Source: Methylobacterium cerastii (lineage in GTDB: Bacteria > Pseudomonadota > Alphaproteobacteria > Rhizobiales > Beijerinckiaceae). From it: a DNA stretch of 64,000 nt. Below are positions 35,327 to 42,295 of this stretch, piece by piece. Location of the stretch: contig NZ_BPQG01000028.1 in the NCBI RefSeq assembly GCF_022179125.1, forward strand, positions 1 through 64,000, in the 5' to 3' direction. A program made the translations under genes and the position numbers. Each line of letters begins with the position of its first letter. The stretch's first letter is position 1. The notes beneath the pieces were generated by a model. The model made no database searches, was not told where the DNA came from, and saw nothing but the letters and a program-made list of their open reading frames with translations.

Positions 35327-37720
35327 TCAGGCCGCGGACAGGCGCAACGCCATCGGCTCGGCGTCGTCCTGCGCCGTCCGGTCGTGCCGCTGCCGGGCAG
35401 GCCGATCCTGCGCCGGCTTGTCCTGGGCGACCAGCACCTGGCCCGCGCCGGAATCCTCGGCGATGGCGAACAGGTCGCCGAGGTCGGGATCGTCGAGCGC
35501 CGCGTTCGAGGCGATGATCACGCTGTCCATCAGCGTGCCGAGGGCGGCGAGCAGCTCGTGCGCGCCGGGCTCCGCCCGCAGGCGGCAGACCACCCAGTCG
35601 TAGGCCTCGGCCATCGCCTCGATGGTGATCGCCACCGAAGCCGGCTCCTCCAGCAGAACCTCGATCTCCAGCGAGCCGGCGGCGATCCGGTGGATGGCGG
35701 AGCCGCGTTCGGCCTGGATCACGTTGAGGAAGGCAGCTTCGCCGGCGACGAGGTCGGTCAGGCCAGGTGCCTCGGCGTCGGAGGCCGGGCCGTTCAGGTC
35801 GACCGCAAGCGCCGAGGCCCGGCCCGAGAGCGCCGCCTCCAGGGCCTCGACGAGGCTCTTGCCGGGAACCGGCCGGGCGGCGCCTGCGGTCTCGACCACG
35901 AGGAGGGTGCGCCCGCCGCCGGCGCGCGGGCCGGCTTCGAGGCGCGCGATCAGCGGCGCGAGATCGAAGGAGCCGGCGCGTGGCGTGGCGGGCTGGCTCG
36001 ACGCAGGCGCGGCCTCGACCTTCGCCGCGGTCGGCGCTTCCGCCGGGGTGTGCTCGGCCGAGACGGGTTCGGCCAAGTCCTGTTCGGCCAAGTCCTGTTC
36101 GGCGAAGTCGGGTTCGGCCATCACGGGTTCGGCCATCGCATGCGTGCCGGCGACCGGTCCGGCCTCGGCGGCTGCCCAATGGGCGGGCGGGACGGCTTCG
36201 GGGAAGGCGAAGCGCTCCGGCCGCGCAGCCGGCGACGGCGCGTCGGCGGCCTCCTCCTCCTCGCGTTCGCGGCGACCGCCCCCCGTGGGATCGGACAGGA
36301 GGTGGCGGGCGACGACCACGCCGGCGGCGAGCATCAGCGTGAGCAGGGTCGCGAAGGCGACGATCGGCAGCTTCTTGGGGAAGGACGGGAGCTCCGGCGT
36401 CACCGCCCGCGAGATGATGCGCGCGTCGGCGGGCGTGGCGCTCTCGCCGTCGCGGGCGGCGGCCTCGCGGTAGCGCGACAGGTAGGATTCGAGCTGCTCG
36501 CGCTGGACCTTGGCCTCGCGCTCCAGGGCGCGCAGCTGGATCTCGCTGGTGTTGCCCTTGACCACCACGTCGCGCTGGCCGTCCACGGCCGCCTGCAGGC
36601 TCTCGACGCGGGAGGCCGCGATCTTGGCGTCGTTCTCCAGGGTGCGCCCGACGCGCTCGGCCGAGGCCTTGATCTGGGCGTCGAGGTCCTGCAGCTGGGC
36701 GGTCAGCTCCTTGATGCGCGGATGCGCCGGCAGGAGCGTCCGCGATTCGAGGGCGAGCTGCCCGCGGATCGTGATGCGGTTCTCCACCGTGCGCCGGATG
36801 ACCTCGTTGTTGGCGACGTCGGGGATCTCGAAGGCGCGCCCGTCCTTGATCATCTCCTTGACGGCCTTCGCCCGGCCGGCGAGGTCCGCCTTCAGGATGC
36901 GGGCCTGCGACAGCTGGGTCGAGAGTTCGCCGAGCTGCTGGGCGTTGAGCGGCTGGCCGCTGGCGCCGGTGGAGCCGACGAGGCCGTTGCCGGCGCGGTA
37001 GGCCTCGACCCGCGCCTCGGCCTCAGCCACGCGCTTGCGCAAGCTGTCGATGTTGCCGCCGAGCCAGGTCGAGGCGTAGCGCGCGGTGTCGACCTTCGCC
37101 GCCTCCAGGGCTGCGATGTAGAGTTCGGAGACGGTGTTGGCGCCCTTGGCCGCCAGCTCCGCGTCCTTCGAGCGGAACTCGACCGAGAGGATGCGCGACT
37201 TGCCCGCCGGGAACACGAGCAGCCGCTCGAAATAGGCTTCCAGCACCCGGTCCTCGGCCGGGCGGTCGAGGGGGTTCTTGGCCAGCCCCAGCATCATCAG
37301 GGTTCGCTGGACCGGGCCGATGGTGCCGGCGCTCGGATCGAATTCCGGGTTGCCGACGAGGTTGAGCCGGCGGATCGCCTCGCGCGCCAGGTCGCGCGAC
37401 ATCATCACCTGCACCTGGCTCGCCACCGCCTGCTCGTCGATCGGCGGGACTTGCTCGGCGCGTTCGGAGGCGGTGCGGGCGAAGGCGGCCTCGCGGCTCT
37501 CCAGCAGGAGCTTCGCCTCGCCGGTGTAGCGCGGCGAGACCACCTGCACGAACACCGTCGAGAGCCCGGCGACCACCAGCGTCGGCAGCGCGATCCAGTG
37601 CCACGACCGGCGCAGCAGGGCGGGCACCTGGGCGAGATTGAGGCCGTCGGCCGGGGCGGGCCTTGCGGCGAAGGCCGGCCGTTCGATCGGGGCGGCCGCG
37701 CGCGGGGCGATTCGGGACAT
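35327..37720 (-). CDS. Wzz/ExoP-type polysaccharide co-polymerase with degenerate BY-kinase domain
   Basis: The 797-residue inner-membrane protein has an N-terminal Wzz domain with TM1 (HWIALPTLVVAGLSTVFVQVV), a long periplasmic coiled coil (about residues 180-420) and TM2 (IVAFATLLTLMLAAGVVVA) after a PELPSFPKK motif. The cytoplasmic part is fused to a CpsD/ExoP-like ATPase domain. There GLTDLVAGEAAFLNVIQ and HRIAAG are preserved, but the P-loop is reduced to VPGKSL, the second Walker motif is lost and there is no C-terminal tyrosine cluster. It should therefore control chain length without kinase activity. A five-copy pentapeptide repeat sits in the linker. The gene is divergent from the Wza-like gene. 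Confidence 0.85.
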   Translation of the reverse strand: MSRIAPRAAAPIERPAFAARPAPADGLNLAQVPALLRRSWHWIALPTLVVAGLSTVFVQVVSPRYTGEAKLLLESREAAFARTASERAEQVPPIDEQAVASQVQVMMSRDLAREAIRRLNLVGNPEFDPSAGTIGPVQRTLMMLGLAKNPLDRPAEDRVLEAYFERLLVFPAGKSRILSVEFRSKDAELAAKGANTVSELYIAALEAAKVDTARYASTWLGGNIDSLRKRVAEAEARVEAYRAGNGLVGSTGASGQPLNAQQLGELSTQLSQARILKADLAGRAKAVKEMIKDGRAFEIPDVANNEVIRRTVENRITIRGQLALESRTLLPAHPRIKELTAQLQDLDAQIKASAERVGRTLENDAKIAASRVESLQAAVDGQRDVVVKGNTSEIQLRALEREAKVQREQLESYLSRYREAAARDGESATPADARIISRAVTPELPSFPKKLPIVAFATLLTLMLAAGVVVARHLLSDPTGGGRREREEEEAADAPSPAARPERFAFPEAVPPAHWAAAEAGPVAGTHAMAEPVMAEPDFAEQDLAEQDLAEPVSAEHTPAEAPTAAKVEAAPASSQPATPRAGSFDLAPLIARLEAGPRAGGGRTLLVVETAGAARPVPGKSLVEALEAALSGRASALAVDLNGPASDAEAPGLTDLVAGEAAFLNVIQAERGSAIHRIAAGSLEIEVLLEEPASVAITIEAMAEAYDWVVCRLRAEPGAHELLAALGTLMDSVIIASNAALDDPDLGDLFAIAEDSGAGQVLVAQDKPAQDRPARQRHDRTAQDDAEPMALRLSAA
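36065..36139 (-). repeat. 15-bp tandem repeat (5 copies) in the Wzz-like gene
   Basis: Five consecutive 15-base units (consensus on the plus strand GGTTCGGCCAAGTC with variations) encode AEP/AEQ-type pentapeptides (EPVMA, EPDFA, EQDLA twice, EPVSA). They form an acidic flexible linker between the membrane part and the ATPase-like domain. Two neighbouring units are nearly identical, so copy-number change is likely recent. Confidence 0.9.
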
Positions 37721-37789
37721 GGCACGATCTCTTCGCGATGCCGGGCCGCGACTGTGCCCACGCATCAACACGTGGGATCAATAGAACCT

Positions 37790-37866
37790 GTTAAGGTTGC
37801 TTGAGAGTTAAAGCCGGCGCGGTGCAGTGCGCCCGCCTTGGGGCGACAGAATTTCTTAACCTTAAC
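37790..37866. promoter_or_regulatory. Inverted 9-mers in the divergent exopolysaccharide promoter
   Basis: GTTAAGGTT (37790-37798) and its exact reverse complement AACCTTAAC (37858-37866) lie 59 bases apart in the AT-richer 189-base gap between the divergent Wzz-like and Wza-like genes. Each copy sits near the 5' side of one gene. They may be operator half-sites for a shared regulator; that is inference from symmetry and position only. Confidence 0.35.
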
Positions 37867-37909
37867 GGATTACGAAACGATCGATCAGGCAATCACGACG
37901 GCTGTGGTG

Positions 37910-38533
37910 ATGAACCGACGCGTACTCCTCCTCGTTCTCGCGACCAGCCTCGGGCTCGGCGGCTGCCTGCGGCCGGACTACCGGACCGCCCAGCTCGACG
38001 CGACCGGCACCGGCTCGATCGGCGCGCGCTACGCGCTCGCGGCCGGCGACAAGCTCCGGGTCATCGTGTTCGGACAGGACAACTTGTCGAACATCTACGC
38101 CGTCGACGGCGGCGGCCGCATCGCGATGCCGCTGATCGGCGTCGTCCAGATCGGCGGGCAGACCACCGGCCAGGCCGCCCGCACCATCGAGACCAAGCTC
38201 GCCGCGGGTTTCGTGCGCGAGCCGCACGTCACCGTCGAGGTCGACGCCTACCGCCCGTTCTACATCCTGGGAGAGGTCACCACCTCGGGGCAGTACCCCT
38301 TCGTCAACGGGATGACGGTCGAGACCGCCGTGGCGATCGCCGCCGGGTTCGGCCCGCGGGCGGCGCGCGACTACGCCGTGCTCACCCGTGAGGGCAAGGG
38401 CGGCCCCACCGCCGGCCCCGGCCTCGAGCCGACCAACGAGGCCGGCCGCGAGAAGCTGGTCTCGGGCATCGTGCCGATGACGTATCCCGTGCGCCCCGGC
38501 GACACGATCGTCATCAAGGAGCGGTTCTTCTGA
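37910..38533 (+). CDS. Polysaccharide export outer-membrane lipoprotein (Wza-like)
   Basis: The 207-residue protein has a lipobox (LGLGGCLRPDY). The poly_export domain includes YALAAGDKLRVIVFGQDNLSN and GRIAMPLIGVVQIGGQTTGQAA, followed by one SLBB-type repeat (FYILGEVTTSGQYPFVNGMTVETAVAIAAG). It ends RPGDTIVIKERFF. This is the short rhizobial form (ExoF/GumB-like), lacking the C-terminal helix of E. coli Wza. It exports polysaccharide across the outer membrane with the Wzz-like partner encoded divergently. The chosen ATG begins the signal sequence. Confidence 0.9.
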   Translation: MNRRVLLLVLATSLGLGGCLRPDYRTAQLDATGTGSIGARYALAAGDKLRVIVFGQDNLSNIYAVDGGGRIAMPLIGVVQIGGQTTGQAARTIETKLAAGFVREPHVTVEVDAYRPFYILGEVTTSGQYPFVNGMTVETAVAIAAGFGPRAARDYAVLTREGKGGPTAGPGLEPTNEAGREKLVSGIVPMTYPVRPGDTIVIKERFF

Positions 38534-38674
38534 GAGCGCGGTCGCAAGGCCGCCGTCTCGGCGATCAGTAGGACGCGCGTTAGCCGAACGTTGACCCTCG
38601 GCGCCGGAAAGGACTGCGCCCGGCCCGGTCCGCCGGCGCGGTCGCGTGCGCTTAACCGCCTGGACAGGGCCGGC

Positions 38675-39922
38675 ATGGCAGGACAGCGGAAGCCCGCCGC
38701 ACCCGCCGGCCTGGAGACGTCCGCCGTGACCCCGTCCGTCAGCCCTTCGGATGCCGAACCCCGTCGCATCCTGCACGTGTTCCGCGCGCCCGTCGGCGGC
38801 TTGTTCCGGCACGTGGTCGACCTCGCGCGCCTCCAGGCCGCGACCGGGCACCGCGTCGGGATCGTCTGCGACGCGACCACCGGCGGCGAGCGCGCCGTCC
38901 AGGCGCTCTCCGACCTCGCCCCCTGCCTCGCGCTCGGCGTCACCCGCATCCCGATGCGGCGCAACCCGCACCCGTCCGACCTCGCCTGCCTGCGCGCGGT
39001 CGCGGCTCGCGCCGAGGCCGTCGCGGCCGACGTCCTGCACGGGCACGGCGCCAAGGGCGGCGCCTACGCCCGCCTCGCTGCCGTACCCGGCGGCCGCAGC
39101 GTGATCCGCGCCTACACCCCGCACGGCGGCAGCTACAATTACCGGCCCGGCAGCCTGCTGCACCGGGTCTACATGGGCGCCGAGGGCCTGCTCGCCCGCC
39201 GCACCGACGTGTTCCTGTTCGAGAGCGAGTACGTCGCCGGGCGCCACCGCGCCTACGTCGGCACCCACGGGCGCGTCAGCCGCATCGTCCACAACGGCCT
39301 GAGCGAGGCCGAGTTCGCACCCCTGACCCCGGCGGCCGACCCGTTCGACCTGCTCTATGTCGGCGAGCTGCGCGAGGCCAAGGGCCTGCCGATCCTGCTC
39401 CAGGCCCTGGCCCTGCTGCGCGAAGAGGGCCGGAGCGTGCGCCTGCTGATGGTCGGTTCCGGCCCCGATGCCGGGCTGCTCCAGGCCAAGGCCGAAGCCC
39501 TGGGCCTTGCCGGCGCCATCGCCTTCGAGCCGGCCCAGAACATCCGCTCCGTCCTCGCCCGCGGGCGGATCATGGTGGTGCCGTCCTTCGCCGAGTCCCT
39601 GCCCTACGTCGTGCTCGAGGCGGCCGCCGCCGCACAGCCCCTGGTCGCCACCGACGTGGGCGGCATCCCCGAGATCTTCGGCTCGGCCGCCGGAGACCTC
39701 GTCCCGGCCCGCGATCCGATCGCGCTGCAGCGGGCGATCGCCCGCGTCCTCGACGAGGCGCCCGAGAGCCGCGCCGCCCGGTTCCGGACCCTGAGCGACT
39801 CCGTGCGCCAGCGCTTCTCGATGAAGCGGATGGGCGCCGACGTGCTCTCGGGCTACGCCGCTGCCTTCCGCGCCCGCCGCCCGGGGGCGTCGGCCGAACC
39901 GGCCCGCGTCGAGGCCGCCTGA
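38675..39922 (+). CDS. Glycosyltransferase family 4
   Basis: The 415-residue GT-B fold enzyme has the N-terminal half ILHVFRAPVGGLFRHVVDLARLQA with the Gly-rich acceptor loop. The C-terminal half has LLYVGELREAKGLPILLQALALL and the donor-binding VVPSFAESLPYVVLEAAAAAQ (the EX7E signature), then TDVGGIPEIF. It probably adds a sugar to the undecaprenyl-linked repeat unit built by the neighbouring WcaJ-like protein. The ATG at 38675 is chosen; a TTG 84 bases upstream is less likely. Confidence 0.9.
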   Translation: MAGQRKPAAPAGLETSAVTPSVSPSDAEPRRILHVFRAPVGGLFRHVVDLARLQAATGHRVGIVCDATTGGERAVQALSDLAPCLALGVTRIPMRRNPHPSDLACLRAVAARAEAVAADVLHGHGAKGGAYARLAAVPGGRSVIRAYTPHGGSYNYRPGSLLHRVYMGAEGLLARRTDVFLFESEYVAGRHRAYVGTHGRVSRIVHNGLSEAEFAPLTPAADPFDLLYVGELREAKGLPILLQALALLREEGRSVRLLMVGSGPDAGLLQAKAEALGLAGAIAFEPAQNIRSVLARGRIMVVPSFAESLPYVVLEAAAAAQPLVATDVGGIPEIFGSAAGDLVPARDPIALQRAIARVLDEAPESRAARFRTLSDSVRQRFSMKRMGADVLSGYAAAFRARRPGASAEPARVEAA

Positions 39923-40071
39923 GCCCGCCGACCGTCGCAGGAACGTGATGCCTGCTGTCCGCATCCCAGCGAAACGACGCCGTCGCCGTCCGCAACTTTA
40001 AACAATCCTATAGGGAGCCCTGCGATACTTCCCGGCACGAACGAAGCCGCTGAACTGCTGGGAATCGAGCG

Positions 40072-41622
40072 ATGAGTGCCTTCGACGTCCGTGATCTCCT
40101 GAAGGTCGCCGGACAGGGCGAGACCGTGGCGGCAGGCTTCGCCGACCCGGCCCGCGTCGCGGAGCCGGTGCCGAAGATGGCGCCGCCCGCCGAGGCGGTC
40201 TCCCCCCTGCCGGCCCCGGCGATCTCCCCGGTGGTGATCGCCGGCCTGGTGCGGGCGGCGGAGTTCACCCTGATCGTCGGCCTCGGCGCGGGCCTGCACG
40301 TGGCGCTGCTGCGCGGGGTCGTCCCGTTCGGGCTGACCTATGCCGGCGCGGTCGTCGCGGTGGCGGCCCTCGCCCTCGCCGCCTTCCAGGCCGCCGGCAC
40401 CTACCGGATCGCGGCGTTCCGCGCCTTCTTCAAGACCGCCCTCAAGATCTCCGCGGGCTGGATGCTGGCCTTCCTCCTGGTCGCCACCGGCCTCGTGCTC
40501 GCCAAGGTCGCCGACCACTACTCCCGCCTGTGGCTGGCGGCGTACTTCGCCGGCGGCCTCGGGCTGCTCCTCACCGGCCGGTTCGTCCTGTCGGGCGTGA
40601 TCGTGGCGCAGACCCGGAAGGGCCGGTTCGACCGGCGTACCGCCATCGTCGGCGGCGGCAAGGCCGCCGAGGAGCTCATCGCCGCCCTCGAGACGCAGAG
40701 CGAGAGCGGCATCCGCATCGTCGGCGTGTTCGACGACCGCAACGACGACCGCTCCACGGACGTGGTCGCCGGATACCCCAAGCTCGGCACCGTCACCGAC
40801 CTCGTCGCCTACGCCCGCACCACGCGCCTCGACCTGATCGTGTTCACGATCCCGATCTCGGCGGAGGGGCGCATCCTGCAGATGCTCTCGAAGCTCTGGG
40901 TCCTGCCGATCGACATCCGCCTCTCGGCCCACGCGACCAAGCTGCGCCTGCGGCCGCGCAGCTATTCCTACCTCGGCTCGGTGCCGGTGCTCGACGTGTT
41001 CGACCGCCCGATCGCCGACTGGGACGTGGTGATGAAGACGGTGTTCGACCGCACGGTCGGCCTGACGATGCTCGTCGCCCTCGCTCCGGTGATGGTCGGC
41101 GTCGCGCTCGCGGTGAAGCTCACCTCGCGCGGCCCGGTGTTCTTCCGGCAGAAGCGGCATGGCTTCAACAACGAGTTGATCGACGTGTTCAAGTTCCGCT
41201 CGATGTACGTCGACGCGTGCGACGCCACCGCGGCGAAGATGGTGACCAAGGGCGACGCCCGCGTGACCCCGGTCGGGCGGTTCATCCGCAAGACTTCGCT
41301 GGACGAGCTGCCGCAGTTGTTCAACGTGATCAAGGGCGACCTCTCCCTGGTCGGCCCCCGCCCCCACGCGCTGCAGGCGAAGGCCGCCAACACGCTCTAC
41401 GACCAGGTCGTCGACGGCTACTTCGCCCGCCACAAGGTCAAGCCCGGCATCACCGGCTGGGCCCAGGTCAACGGCTGGCGCGGCGAGACCGACACCAGCG
41501 AGAAGCTCCAGCGCCGGGTCGAGCACGACCTGTACTACATCGAGAACTGGTCCGTGCTGTTCGACTTGCAGATCCTCATGACCACGCCCTTCGCTTTGTT
41601 CAAGACCGAGAACGCGTACTGA
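40072..41622 (+). CDS. Undecaprenyl-phosphate hexose-1-phosphate transferase (WcaJ/PssY-like)
   Basis: Starts exopolysaccharide repeat-unit synthesis by moving sugar-1-phosphate from a UDP-sugar to undecaprenyl phosphate in the inner membrane. The 516 residues contain four N-terminal TM helices (about 60-200), a CoA-binding-like Rossmann region with RTAIVGGGKAAEELI, a fifth hydrophobic segment near 350 and the catalytic C-terminus: FKFRSMYVD, DELPQLFNVIKGDLSLVGPRPHA and VKPGITGWAQVNGWRGET. All are hallmarks of the polyprenyl glycosylphosphotransferase family. A strong terminator follows. Confidence 0.94.
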   Translation: MSAFDVRDLLKVAGQGETVAAGFADPARVAEPVPKMAPPAEAVSPLPAPAISPVVIAGLVRAAEFTLIVGLGAGLHVALLRGVVPFGLTYAGAVVAVAALALAAFQAAGTYRIAAFRAFFKTALKISAGWMLAFLLVATGLVLAKVADHYSRLWLAAYFAGGLGLLLTGRFVLSGVIVAQTRKGRFDRRTAIVGGGKAAEELIAALETQSESGIRIVGVFDDRNDDRSTDVVAGYPKLGTVTDLVAYARTTRLDLIVFTIPISAEGRILQMLSKLWVLPIDIRLSAHATKLRLRPRSYSYLGSVPVLDVFDRPIADWDVVMKTVFDRTVGLTMLVALAPVMVGVALAVKLTSRGPVFFRQKRHGFNNELIDVFKFRSMYVDACDATAAKMVTKGDARVTPVGRFIRKTSLDELPQLFNVIKGDLSLVGPRPHALQAKAANTLYDQVVDGYFARHKVKPGITGWAQVNGWRGETDTSEKLQRRVEHDLYYIENWSVLFDLQILMTTPFALFKTENAY

Positions 41623-41653
41623 CCGCGCCCGGGCGGCGGCACCGTGAAACGCA

Positions 41654-41683
41654 GAAAGGGCGGCTCGCGAGAGCCGCCCTTTC
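41654..41683. terminator. Hairpin terminator after the exopolysaccharide genes
   Basis: GAAAGGGCGGCTC (41654-41666) pairs perfectly with GAGCCGCCCTTTC (41671-41683) around a GCGA tetraloop, followed by GCTTTCG. The stem starts with As and ends with Ts, so it can work in both directions. This suits its place between the convergent WcaJ-like gene and the small exported gene. Confidence 0.85.
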
Positions 41684-41710
41684 GCTTTCGGACACGGATG
41701 CGCGGGCCGC

Positions 41711-42067
41711 CTACGGCAGCGCGCCGGCCTTCTCCTTGGCCTTCATGATGGTGTCGCGGCAGGCGTCGGCCTGGCCGGCCTTGTCCTCGCCGCGGGCCTT
41801 CTCGACGAGGTCGCGGGCTTCCTTGACGCCGGCGGCGGTGGGGGTCGCGGCCGGATCGCTCGGCTTGCCAGCGGGCGGGGTCGGAAGCGCCTTGGGGGAG
41901 TTCGACGAGGTCGGACCGCCCGGCGGCTCCTTGCCGGTGACCTTCTCGGCGCCGGCGCTGTCGAGGCGGCGCTCGAGCGTCGCGATCTCCTCCGAGCAGG
42001 AGCTGGCGAAGGCGGGCGCCGCGGAGGCGAGGAGGAGGGCGGCCGAGAAGGCGTGGACCAGTCGCAT
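41711..42067 (-). CDS. Small exported protein, 118 residues
   Basis: The signal peptide is MRLVHAFSAALLLASAAPAFA. The mature part contains SCSEEIATLERRLDSAGAEKV, a Pro-rich linker and a helical end KEARDLVEKARGEDKAGQADACRD, with one Cys near each end. It has no EF-hand loop, so it is not lanmodulin although it lies just downstream of the lut-like receptor gene. AGGGAGA precedes the ATG. Small exported proteins with a C...C helical plan like this are common in Methylobacterium; the role is unknown. Confidence 0.72.
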   Translation of the reverse strand: MRLVHAFSAALLLASAAPAFASSCSEEIATLERRLDSAGAEKVTGKEPPGGPTSSNSPKALPTPPAGKPSDPAATPTAAGVKEARDLVEKARGEDKAGQADACRDTIMKAKEKAGALP

Positions 42068-42196
42068 GGAGTCTCCCTGAAGCATGGCGCGCGGGCCCGC
42101 GGCCCGCGTCGTTTCGGTTGCAGAGGGCAAGCGACGAAGCGCGGCCGTGTTCCGGTGGCGTGAGGCCGCAGTCCGGCCCCGGGCCGGCACGCCCCG

Positions 42197-42253
42197 AGAC
42201 GCGAAAGGGGCGCCAAGACGCGAAAGGGGCGCCAAGACGCGAAAGGGGCGCGG
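42197..42253. repeat. 19-bp tandem repeat, three copies
   Basis: Three nearly perfect copies of AGACGCGAAAGGGGCGCCA lie head to tail in the gap between the TonB receptor stop and the small exported gene. The gap is not coding. Each unit contains AAAGGGGCGCC. The array could be a slipped duplication or a protein-binding array. Confidence 0.85.
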
Positions 42254-42295
42254 ACCCTGCGGCCCGCGCCCCTCCCCTCGCCTGTGCCCGCCCGA

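Noticed and set aside
41711-42067. Small exported protein as lanmodulin
   Set aside because: It has the size and position but no EF-hand loop (DxDxDG) and too few acidic clusters.
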